In this document: piece after piece, positions 6,567 through 13,071 of the stretch | Layout of the letters: every line of letters begins with the position of its first letter | Position numbering within the stretch: position 1 is the first letter of the stretch | Assembly (NCBI GenBank): GCA_028866355.1 | Contig: JAGWIH010000019.1 | Coordinates: 1-16,291, forward strand | From: Alphaproteobacteria bacterium | Lineage (GTDB): Bacteria > Pseudomonadota > Alphaproteobacteria > ATCC43930 > CGMCC-115725 | Length of the DNA stretch: 16,291 nt | Reading direction: 5' to 3' | Notes under the pieces: generated by a model | What the model saw: only the letters and a program-made list of their open reading frames with translations | The model's database searches: none | Told to the model about the DNA's origin: nothing | Position numbers and translations under genes: made by a program

Positions 6567-6601
6567 TGTCAATGGCTTGGTGCACTGCCACGCCATTGAC
6601 A
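6567..6601 (+). promoter_or_regulatory. Perfect 10-bp inverted repeat ahead of hprK
   Basis: TGTCAATGGC (6567-6576) and GCCATTGACA (6592-6601) are exact inverse complements around 15 bases. Three more pairs (6578-6580 with 6588-6590) extend the stem after a single mismatch, leaving a 7-base loop. It ends 32 bases before the hprK ATG. It could be an mRNA hairpin in the leader or a site for a dimeric regulator; its presence also argues that this stretch is not coding. Confidence 0.5.
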
Positions 6602-6633
6602 TTGAAAGCGCCCCGGCGCACCTAAAGCGCCCA

Positions 6634-7086
6634 ATGCAATTGGTCCACGGTACGGCAGTGCGGTTGGGGCAGGCAGGCGTGCTTTTGCGCGGTCCCTCCG
6701 GCAGCGGTAAATCCGATTTGGCGCTTCGCCTGATCGAAGCGGGCGCGTCACTGGTCGCCGACGACCAGGTCGCGCTGGTGCTCGACGGCGCCGAGATTTG
6801 GCTGAGCGCGCCGCCCACCACCGCCGGCATGATCGAGGCACGCGGCGTCGGCATCCTGCGTTTGCCGCGGGCGCCGCGCGCGGCCTTGCGCCTGGTGTGC
6901 GATCTGGTTCCGCGCGACCAAGTCGAACGGCTGCCGGAGCGCAACGATTGTACGCTGCTTGGTGTCCCCGTGCCGCGGGTGGCGCTGTGTGCCTTCGACG
7001 CATCGACGCCCACGAAGCTCCGCTTCGCCTTGCGGGCGGTGACCGGCGAACCCATCGCCCCCGAGTCACTTTCGGTTCAGCCGTGA
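6634..7086 (+). CDS. hprK: HPr kinase/phosphorylase, short alphaproteobacterial form
   Basis: Phosphorylates HPr on its regulatory serine using ATP or pyrophosphate, and can reverse the reaction. At 150 residues this is only the catalytic domain; the N-terminal domain of the roughly 310-residue Firmicute enzyme is absent, as is usual in alphaproteobacteria. The P-loop GPSGSGKS is at residues 20-27, the acidic pair Asp43-Asp44 in LVADDQV, and the family signature EARGVGIL at 68-75. I chose the ATG at 6634 because MQLVHGTAV matches the family start. A TTG at 6559 or GTG at 6580 would add 18-25 residues with no family resemblance, across a strong inverted repeat. The stop overlaps the rapZ start by 4 bases (GTGA). 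It heads the regulatory PTS operon. Confidence 0.92.
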   Translation: MQLVHGTAVRLGQAGVLLRGPSGSGKSDLALRLIEAGASLVADDQVALVLDGAEIWLSAPPTTAGMIEARGVGILRLPRAPRAALRLVCDLVPRDQVERLPERNDCTLLGVPVPRVALCAFDASTPTKLRFALRAVTGEPIAPESLSVQP

Positions 7087-8009
7087 CGCCCAGTGCCGTC
7101 CGTACGCGTCTGCTGGTGGTGACCGGTTTGTCCGGCGCCGGGCGCTCGACCGCGCTCAAGGCGCTCGAGGACATGGGTTACGAGGCGGTCGACAATTTGC
7201 CGCTGTCGCTGCTGCCCAGCCTGATCGGCCCGCGCGCGGCGACGGCGCCGCTGGCGATCGGCGTCGACGTGCGCACACGCGACTTTGCGGTACCATCGCT
7301 GGTCAAGGCGCTCGACGAACTGACGGCCGGCCGATCGATCGATCTCAAGCTCCTGTTCCTCGATTGCGACGACGATCATCTCGAGCGGCGCTTCACCGAA
7401 ACCCGGCGGCGCCATCCGCTGGCGTTGGAACGGCCGGTTGCCGACGGCATTCGGCTCGAACGCCAGCGCGTCTGGCCGCTGCGCGACCGGGCCGATCTCG
7501 TCATCGATACCAGCAACCTTGCGCCGGGCGATCTCAAGCGGTTGCTGCAAGGCCATTTCGCTTTGACGTCGCAACCCGGCGTCACCGTCGCGGTGACGTC
7601 GTTTTCGTATCGTCACGGCCTGCCGCGCGACGCCGATCTGGTCTTCGACATGCGCTTCTTGCGCAACCCGCATTACGTGCCGGCGTTGCAGAATCTGTCG
7701 GGCCGCGATCGCCCCGTCGGCACCTTCATCGAGGCCGATCCCGACTTCACGCCCCGCTTCGAGGAAATGGCCGCTTGGCTCGACCGTCTGCTGCCGCGCT
7801 ACGAAGCCGAGGGTAAAAGCTATCTCACCATCGCCGTCGGTTGCACCGGCGGTCGCCACCGTTCCGTGTACGTCGCTGAACGATTGGCGGCGCGGCTCGC
7901 CGCCGATGGACGGCGCGTCGCCCTGATGCACCGCGACCTCGACCGGCCCGGCGAGGCCGGCCCACATCCCGCCGAGCCACCGGCGCCTCCCGTGAAGGAT
8001 ATTGCATGA
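7083..8009 (+). CDS. rapZ: RapZ family protein (P-loop nucleotide-binding, YvcJ/RapZ)
   Basis: A 308-residue cytosolic protein. In E. coli RapZ is an RNA-binding adaptor controlling glucosamine-6-phosphate synthase through small RNAs GlmY/GlmZ; in Bacillus YvcJ is a nucleotide-binding protein. The N-terminal P-loop is GLSGAGRS (residues 15-22), with Arg21 where most P-loops have Lys; it is followed by the typical LKALEDMGYEAVDNLPLSLL. The C-terminal domain carries DLVFDMRFLRNPHYVP and IAVGCTGGRHRSVYVAERLA, both family hallmarks linked to the RNA- and sugar-phosphate-binding half. The GTG start lies in the GTGA overlap with hprK, and the stop overlaps the next ATG (ATGA). The C-terminus has a Pro/Ala-rich tail. 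The RNA partners in alphaproteobacteria are not evident from this window. Confidence 0.94.
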   Translation: MTPSAVRTRLLVVTGLSGAGRSTALKALEDMGYEAVDNLPLSLLPSLIGPRAATAPLAIGVDVRTRDFAVPSLVKALDELTAGRSIDLKLLFLDCDDDHLERRFTETRRRHPLALERPVADGIRLERQRVWPLRDRADLVIDTSNLAPGDLKRLLQGHFALTSQPGVTVAVTSFSYRHGLPRDADLVFDMRFLRNPHYVPALQNLSGRDRPVGTFIEADPDFTPRFEEMAAWLDRLLPRYEAEGKSYLTIAVGCTGGRHRSVYVAERLAARLAADGRRVALMHRDLDRPGEAGPHPAEPPAPPVKDIA

Positions 8010-8410
8010 TTGGTATGGTTCTCGTGACGCATGGCCGTTTGGCGGCGGAGTTCATTGCCGCGCTCGAGCATGTCGTCGGGCCTCAGCGCAACATCGCGGC
8101 CGTCTGCATCGGCCCGGAAGACGACATGGAGAAGCGGCGTCAGGACATCCTCCGGTCTGTGGAGGAGGTCGACAACGGCGATGGCGTCGTGCTGCTGACC
8201 GACATGTTCGGCGGCACGCCGTCGAATCTGGCGATCTCGATCATGGACAAGGCCAAAGTCGAGGTCATTGCCGGCGTCAATCTGCCGATGCTGATCAAGC
8301 TCGCGAGCCTGCGTCAGAGCGAATCGCTGGCCAATGCGGTGCGCGGCGCGCAGGAAGCCGGCCGCAAATACATCAACGTTGCTTCGCAGCTCCTGGCCGA
8401 CGTCCGCTGA
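8006..8410 (+). CDS. PTS EIIA component, mannose family (ManX/PtsM type)
   Basis: A 134-residue stand-alone EIIA of the mannose-sorbose family, the terminal phosphate acceptor of the relay from Enzyme I through HPr. The phosphorylatable His9 is in MVLVTHGRLA, and LLTDMFGGTPSNLA is the family signature around the active site. No EIIB or EIIC domain is fused or encoded nearby, so sugar transport by this set alone is unlikely and a regulatory role is favoured. The start lies in an ATGA overlap with rapZ, with AAGGA upstream; the stop shares one base with the ptsH start. Rhizobial counterparts, sometimes called ptsM or manX, sit in the same chvIG-hprK neighbourhood. Confidence 0.94.
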   Translation: MIGMVLVTHGRLAAEFIAALEHVVGPQRNIAAVCIGPEDDMEKRRQDILRSVEEVDNGDGVVLLTDMFGGTPSNLAISIMDKAKVEVIAGVNLPMLIKLASLRQSESLANAVRGAQEAGRKYINVASQLLADVR

Positions 8411-8712
8411 TGGCGGAATCGCCCGCCAGCGCCGCCGCGCCCGCCCCAGTCAACCGCTCCGTCACGATCTGCAATCAACGCGGCCTGCATGCGCGCGCCG
8501 CCGCCCGCTTCGTCAAGCTCGCCTTCGAATACGACGCCGACATCACCGTCACGAAAGCCGGCGCGTCGGTCTCCGGTCGGTCTATCATGGGCCTGATGAT
8601 GCTCGCCGCGGGCCCCGGCAGCACCGTCGATTTGAGTGCCACCGGGCCCGACGCCGCGCGCGCAATCGACGCGCTCGTTGCGCTGATCACCGGCGGCTTC
8701 AATGAGGACTGA
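8410..8712 (+). CDS. ptsH: Phosphocarrier protein HPr
   Basis: A 100-residue HPr, small carrier between Enzyme I and EIIA. The active-site His27 (equivalent of His15) lies in NQRGLHARAAARFVKLA, and Ser58 (equivalent of the regulatory Ser46) in SGRSIMGLMMLA, so both PEP-dependent and HprK-dependent phosphorylation sites are present. Compared with the usual 85-90 residues there is an extra N-terminal run of about 12 Ala/Pro/Ser residues. The start shares one base with the EIIA stop (TGATG) and the end overlaps the ptsI start by 11 bases. The ATG has no strong ribosome site of its own, in keeping with coupled translation. Confidence 0.95.
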   Translation: MAESPASAAAPAPVNRSVTICNQRGLHARAAARFVKLAFEYDADITVTKAGASVSGRSIMGLMMLAAGPGSTVDLSATGPDAARAIDALVALITGGFNED

Positions 8713-10471
8713 GGGCGGACACGGCGAACGGCGGTTGCAAGGTCTCGGGATCGCGCCCGGGATCGCCATCGGCCGCGCCTTCGTCAGCGACAACAGCGCG
8801 ATCACGGTTTCGGAACGGCGCATCGAACTGGCCGAAGTCGATAGCGAGCAAAAGCGCTTCGCCCGGGCGGTTGAAACCGCGATCAAGCAGCTCAAGAAGC
8901 TCAAGACCAAGGCGGTGGCATTGCCGGGCACGGCGGCGGAGGAGATGGGTTATCTCCTCGACGCGCATCTGGCGATGCTGTCGCGCTCGCGTTTCGTTCG
9001 CGGCGTCGAGCGCCGCATCGTCGAGGAGCGCGCCAATGCCGAGCGCGCCGTGGCGCTCGAGATCGAGAGCATGGGCGAAAGCTTCGCGGCGATGGGCGAC
9101 GCCTATCTCGCGGCGCGGATCGAGGACGTGCGCGTGGTCGGGCAGCGGTTGCTGCGCAACCTGACAAAGACGCCGTACGCCACGTTCAAATCGCTCGCCG
9201 AGGGCACCATCGTCCTGGCCGAGGAATTGAGCCCGGCCGATATCGCCTTGATGGATCCGAAGCAGGTCAAGGGCTTTGCCAGCGTGCTCGGTGGCGCCGA
9301 AGGCCATACCGCGATCATGGCGCGCGCGCTCGGCATTCCGGCGGTGCTCGGCATCGCCGACCTGCTTAAAGATGCCGCCCCCGGCGACGCCGTGGCGCTC
9401 GACGGAACGACCGGCGAAGTCGTGTTGCGGCCGAGCGCCGCGACCCACGCCCGCTTCGAGAAACGCCGCACGGCAATCGAGCGCGCCGGCCGCGGCTTGG
9501 CGCGGCTCAAGCGCCTGCCCGCCGAAACCCGCGACGGCGTTGAAATTCTGCTCGAGGCCAATCTCGAGCTGCCGCGCGAGATCAGCCAGGCGCTGTCGGT
9601 CGGCGCCCAGGGCCTGGGCCTCGTGCGCACCGAGTTCCTTTACATGAATCGCGACGACCTACCGGACGAGGACGAGCAGTACGCCTCTTATCTCGAGTTG
9701 GTGCGCGGCATGGACGGCAAGCCCGTGACGCTCCGCACGCTCGACATCGGCGGCGACAAGCTGGCCGCGCCGCTCGCCGAGCTGATGGAAGGCGAAGGCA
9801 ACAACCCGGCGCTTGGCCTGCGCGCCATCCGGCTGTCGCTCAAGGAGCGCAGCCTGCTCGATGCTCAGTTGGCCGCCATGGTGCGTGCCGCCGCGCACGG
9901 TCCGGTGCGCATCCTGCTGCCGATGATCTCGAGCGTGGGCGAGGTGCGTGCCGCGCGCGAACAGCTCGCGCACGTGGCACGGCGCCTCAAGCGGCGCGGC
10001 GTGCGCATGCCCGACGAGCTGCCGCCGTTGGGCGTGATGATCGAAATTCCCGGCGCGGCGCTGGCCGCCGACGCCTTGGCGGCGGTGGCGGATTTCTTCG
10101 CCATCGGCACGAACGATTTGATCCAATACGCGCTGGCGGTCGATCGCGGCGACGAACGCGTCGCTTATCTGCACAATCCGCTGCATCCGGCCGTGTTGCG
10201 GCTGATCCAATTCGCCGTCGAGGCGGCGCTGCGCGCCCAGATCCCGATCAGCCTGTGCGGCGAGATGGCCGGCGATCCGCGGTACACCGCGCTGCTTCTC
10301 GGGCTTGGTATTCGCGATCTATCGATGGCGCCGGCCAACGTGCCGCGCGTCAAGCAGCGCGTCCGCGCCATGGATTTGGCGGCGGCGACCCAGCGGGCGC
10401 GGGCGATTATGGACCAACTCGACGACGCCCGCATCGCCAGCCTGCTCGACGATTTCAATGAGCTTGCCTAA
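8702..10471 (+). CDS. ptsI: PTS Enzyme I (PEP-protein phosphotransferase)
   Basis: A 589-residue Enzyme I that autophosphorylates from PEP and passes phosphate to HPr. Order: N-terminal HPr-binding helical region, swivelling phosphohistidine domain with His202 in GGAEGHTAIMARALGIPAV, then the PEP-binding barrel with GLVRTEFLYMNR, FAIGTNDLIQYALAVDR and the catalytic Cys519 in SLCGEMAGDP. There is no N-terminal GAF domain, so it is not the PtsP (EI-Ntr) type despite its regulatory-looking context. The residues before the active His read AEG in place of the common R/ITS, which appears to be a lineage variant. The ATG at 8702 overlaps ptsH by 11 bases. It is the last gene of the operon and ends 12 bases from the converging reductase gene. 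Confidence 0.95.
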   Translation: MRTEGGHGERRLQGLGIAPGIAIGRAFVSDNSAITVSERRIELAEVDSEQKRFARAVETAIKQLKKLKTKAVALPGTAAEEMGYLLDAHLAMLSRSRFVRGVERRIVEERANAERAVALEIESMGESFAAMGDAYLAARIEDVRVVGQRLLRNLTKTPYATFKSLAEGTIVLAEELSPADIALMDPKQVKGFASVLGGAEGHTAIMARALGIPAVLGIADLLKDAAPGDAVALDGTTGEVVLRPSAATHARFEKRRTAIERAGRGLARLKRLPAETRDGVEILLEANLELPREISQALSVGAQGLGLVRTEFLYMNRDDLPDEDEQYASYLELVRGMDGKPVTLRTLDIGGDKLAAPLAELMEGEGNNPALGLRAIRLSLKERSLLDAQLAAMVRAAAHGPVRILLPMISSVGEVRAAREQLAHVARRLKRRGVRMPDELPPLGVMIEIPGAALAADALAAVADFFAIGTNDLIQYALAVDRGDERVAYLHNPLHPAVLRLIQFAVEAALRAQIPISLCGEMAGDPRYTALLLGLGIRDLSMAPANVPRVKQRVRAMDLAAATQRARAIMDQLDDARIASLLDDFNELA

Positions 10472-10483
10472 AGCGCCGCGCGG

Positions 10484-11494
10484 CTAACGCGCCGGCACGC
10501 CGGTCATGGTCGAGTATTCGAAATGCAGGGCCTCGCCGGGATGGACGAGCGGAAAGATCGCCCGCGCCGCCAAGGCTGCTTCGGCGAAACCCGACAGAAT
10601 CAGCTTGAGCTTGCCCGGATAATGCGCCACGTCGCCGACCGCGAAGATCCCGGGCCGGGAGGTCGCGCAAGTCGACGGCTCGACTGTGAGGTGATGGCGT
10701 TCGAGCGCCAACCCCCATTGCGCGATCGGTCCAAGATCGGTGGCGAGGCCGAAAAACGGCAGCAGCACGTCGGCCGGCAGGGTTCGCTCCTTGCCATCGA
10801 GATCGGCGACAATCACGGCGCGTAACTGACCGTCGGCGCCGTCGAGCGCCTGAAGCTGGCATGGTGTCACCAGCTCGATCGTGCCGGCCTTGGCCAGGGC
10901 TTCAAGCCGCGCGGTGCTTTCGGGCGCGGCGCGGAATTTGGCGCGCCGATGCACCACCATCACCTTGGCGGCGATTTCGGCCAGCGACAGCGCCCAATCG
11001 ACCGCCGAATCGCCGCCACCGGCAATGACGACGCGTTTGCCGCGGAAATTCTCGCGCCGGCTCACCAGGTAGAACACGCTTTTGCCTTCATAGCGCTCGA
11101 TGCCGGCGAGCGGCGGGCGGTTGGGGCCGAAGGCGCCGGCGCCGGCGGCGACGATCACCGCTCGCGCCGCAATGCTCGCGCCGCCCGCCGTGCGCAAGAC
11201 GAAGCCGCCATTGTGCGGCGTCAGCGCGGTCACCGGCTGACCCAGGCGATACGCGGGCGCGAACGGCGCCGCCTGTTCGACCAATTTATGCACGAGCTCT
11301 TGCGCCGCGATGCGCGGATAGCCGGGAATATCGTAAATCGGCTTTTCGGGATAAAGCGCGGCGCACTGGCCGCCGGGCGCTTCGAGGGCATCGATGACGC
11401 AGCAGCGCATTTTCAGCATGCCGCATTCGAACACCGCGAAAAGCCCGACCGGCCCCGCGCCGACGATCGCGACATCCGTTGCGGTTTCCGTCAT
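10484..11494 (-). CDS. Thioredoxin-reductase-like ferredoxin/flavodoxin-NADP+ reductase
   Basis: A 336-residue homodimeric-type FAD enzyme that moves electrons between NADPH and ferredoxin or flavodoxin; relatives are Bacillus YumC and the Rhodopseudomonas reductase. The FAD-binding GAGPVG is at residues 12-17 and GGQCAALYPEKPIYDIPGYP follows at about 41-60. The NADPH-binding GGGDSAVDW is at 159-167, and a second FAD contact GIFAVGDVAHYPGKLKL lies near the C-terminus. The redox Cys pair of thioredoxin reductase (CxxC next to GGGDSA) is absent, which separates the two families. I chose the ATG at 11494 (MTETATDVAIVGAGP); starts at 11506 and 11530 would add unmatched residues. It is divergent from tsaE and converges on ptsI with a 12-base gap that includes a short GC palindrome. 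Confidence 0.93.
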   Translation of the reverse strand: MTETATDVAIVGAGPVGLFAVFECGMLKMRCCVIDALEAPGGQCAALYPEKPIYDIPGYPRIAAQELVHKLVEQAAPFAPAYRLGQPVTALTPHNGGFVLRTAGGASIAARAVIVAAGAGAFGPNRPPLAGIERYEGKSVFYLVSRRENFRGKRVVIAGGGDSAVDWALSLAEIAAKVMVVHRRAKFRAAPESTARLEALAKAGTIELVTPCQLQALDGADGQLRAVIVADLDGKERTLPADVLLPFFGLATDLGPIAQWGLALERHHLTVEPSTCATSRPGIFAVGDVAHYPGKLKLILSGFAEAALAARAIFPLVHPGEALHFEYSTMTGVPAR

Positions 11495-11526
11495 CGCGCG
11501 TACCATGCCGGCGCGCGGCGAACGGT

Positions 11527-11561
11527 GCAACCCCGCGGTTGCGGCTTGGAAAGCCGCAGCC
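11527..11561. promoter_or_regulatory. Two overlapping, mutually exclusive hairpins between the reductase gene and tsaE
   Basis: The segment GGTTGC at 11537-11542 can pair with GCAACC at 11527-11532 (6 bp, 4-base loop). Alternatively, as part of 11537-11547, it can pair with AAGCCGCAGCC at 11551-11561 (11 bp with one wobble, 3-base loop). Only one can form at a time. The region is 79 bases between divergent starts and could act in DNA as an operator or in RNA as a leader switch on either strand. No T-run is seen next to either stem. Confidence 0.45.
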
Positions 11562-11573
11562 TAAAACAACCAA

Positions 11574-12056
11574 GTGGGTGGAGGTGCTGCGCTTGTTCTT
11601 GCCTTGGCTGACGAGGCCGCGACCGGCCGGTTCGCCGCGCGTCTCGCGCGCCTGGCGCGGCGGGGCGACGTGATCACGCTCCGCGGCGAACTGGGCAGCG
11701 GCAAGACGACCTTCGCCCGCGCCTTCGTCCGCGCGCGGCTTGGCGAATCGCTCGAAGTGCCGAGCCCGACTTTCACGCTGGTCGAGATTTACGACGGCGG
11801 CGACTCGGCGCCGGCGATCTGGCATTTCGACTTGTTTCGCCTCAACAGCGCGAACGAGGCGCGCGAGCTCGGCTTCGAAGAGGCGCTCGCCGACGATATC
11901 AGCCTGATCGAGTGGCCCGAACGCCTGGGGACGCTGCTCCCGGCCGAACGGCTGGCGCTCACTTTCGCCGCCGGTCCAACGCGCGAATCGCGCAGTCTGA
12001 CGGTTGAACCATCCACGTCCTGGCGCGACCGAATCGAGGAGTTGTCCGGTGGTTGA
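11574..12056 (+). CDS. tsaE: tRNA threonylcarbamoyladenosine biosynthesis ATPase TsaE
   Basis: The P-loop ATPase of the TsaB-TsaD-TsaE complex that installs t6A at position 37 of ANN-decoding tRNAs, in the cytosol. It is 160 residues, the family norm. The Walker A motif GELGSGKTT is at residues 38-46, the switch-like SPTFTLVEIY follows near 63-72, and the typical HFDLFRL and SLIEWPERLG occur in the second half. The GTG at 11574 gives an N-terminus of suitable length ahead of LADEAAT; it lacks a Shine-Dalgarno, and a GGAGG at 11580-11584 has no in-frame start at the right distance. Its end overlaps amgK by 8 bases. tsaE followed by the amgK-type kinase gene is common in alphaproteobacteria. 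Confidence 0.93.
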   Translation: MGGGAALVLALADEAATGRFAARLARLARRGDVITLRGELGSGKTTFARAFVRARLGESLEVPSPTFTLVEIYDGGDSAPAIWHFDLFRLNSANEARELGFEEALADDISLIEWPERLGTLLPAERLALTFAAGPTRESRSLTVEPSTSWRDRIEELSGG

Positions 12057-13071
12057 ACGTGCATTGTTGATCGAACGGTTTCTCGATCAGGCGGGCTGGG
12101 GCGACGCCAAGCATGTGCCGCTGCCGGGCGACGCCTCGTTCCGGCGCTATGTCCGGCTCCATGGTTCCGACAAGCGCACGGCGATGCTGATGGATGCGCC
12201 GCCGCCGCAGGAAAACGTCCGGCCCTATCTCGCGGTGGCGCGGCTGCTGCGTCGTCTGGGCTTCGGCGCGCCGGCGATCTACGGCCAGGACGCCGAGAAC
12301 GGCCTGCTGCTGATCGAGGATCTGGGCGACGACACCTATACGCGTCTGCTGGCGAGCGGCGAAGGCGAAGAGTCGCTTTATAGCCTCGCGGTCGACGTGC
12401 TGATCGCGCTGCGGCGGCGGTTCACCGCCAAGGAAATGAAAGCGGCGAAGTTCCTCGCGCCCTACGACGACCAGAGGCTGCTGGACGAAGCGGCACTGCT
12501 GGTCGATTGGTACTGGCCGGCCGTCGCCGGCGGGCCGGTCGATCCGGCGTTGCGCGCGGAATATCTCGCGCTCTGGCAGGCGGCGCTGCCGGCCGTGCAT
12601 AAATTGCCGGGGACGCTGGTGCTGCGCGACTTTCATGTCGATAACCTGATGCGCGTGCGCAACCGCGACGGCCTGCTCGAATGCGGCGTGATCGATTTCC
12701 AGGATGCGGTGATCGGCCCACCGAGCTACGATTTGGTCTCGCTGCTCGAAGACGCGCGGCGCGACGTGGCCGCCGACGTCGCCGCGCGCATGAGGCAGCG
12801 TTATCTCGGTGCCTTTACCGAACTCGACCGTGCCGCGTTCGACGCGTCGTACGCGATCCTCGGCGCGCAGCGCAGCGCCAAGATCGTCGGCATCTTCACG
12901 CGGCTATGCGTGCGCGACGGAAAGCCGCAGTATCTCGCGCATATTCCGCGCGTCTGGCGGATCCTCCAGCAAGGTTTGAAGCATCCGGCGCTGGCGCCGG
13001 TGGCCGCGTGGTTCGCGCGCCATATTCCCGAGGCCAACCGCAAAATTCCGCCATGCCGCCCCGCCGCGTAA
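12049..13071 (+). CDS. amgK: N-acetylmuramate/N-acetylglucosamine kinase AmgK
   Basis: An anomeric sugar kinase of the aminoglycoside-phosphotransferase fold that makes MurNAc-1-phosphate in peptidoglycan recycling. It is 340 residues. The N-lobe has PLPGDASFRRYVRL and LLLIEDLGDDTYTRLL. The catalytic loop LRDFHVDNLM carries Asp194 and Asn199, and the metal-binding Asp216 is in VIDFQDAVIGPPSYDL. The GTG at 12049 is favoured because GAGGAG at 12036-12041 stands 7 bases upstream and the protein then starts MVERALLIERFL; a longer ATG start at 12004 would add unmatched residues inside tsaE. The gene overlaps both neighbours (8 bases with tsaE, 19 with murU), and the pairing with murU strongly supports the AmgK assignment over a generic phosphotransferase. 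Confidence 0.92.
   Translation: MVERALLIERFLDQAGWGDAKHVPLPGDASFRRYVRLHGSDKRTAMLMDAPPPQENVRPYLAVARLLRRLGFGAPAIYGQDAENGLLLIEDLGDDTYTRLLASGEGEESLYSLAVDVLIALRRRFTAKEMKAAKFLAPYDDQRLLDEAALLVDWYWPAVAGGPVDPALRAEYLALWQAALPAVHKLPGTLVLRDFHVDNLMRVRNRDGLLECGVIDFQDAVIGPPSYDLVSLLEDARRDVAADVAARMRQRYLGAFTELDRAAFDASYAILGAQRSAKIVGIFTRLCVRDGKPQYLAHIPRVWRILQQGLKHPALAPVAAWFARHIPEANRKIPPCRPAA

Noticed and set aside
6559..6633. N-terminal extension of HprK from TTG 6559
   Set aside because: The added 25 residues do not resemble HprK and run through a perfect inverted repeat; the ATG at 6634 gives the normal family start.
8702..10471. Assignment of Enzyme I as PtsP (nitrogen PTS)
   Set aside because: No GAF domain precedes the EI fold; the protein begins directly with the phosphotransferase N-terminal domain.
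10475..10484. GCCGCGCGGC palindrome as a bidirectional terminator between ptsI and the reductase gene
   Set aside because: The stem has at most a few pairs once a loop is allowed and there is no T-run on either strand.
10484..11494. Assignment as thioredoxin reductase
   Set aside because: The CxxC redox pair next to the NADPH site is absent, and the GGQCAALYPEKPIYDIPG pattern is that of ferredoxin-NADP reductases of the same fold.
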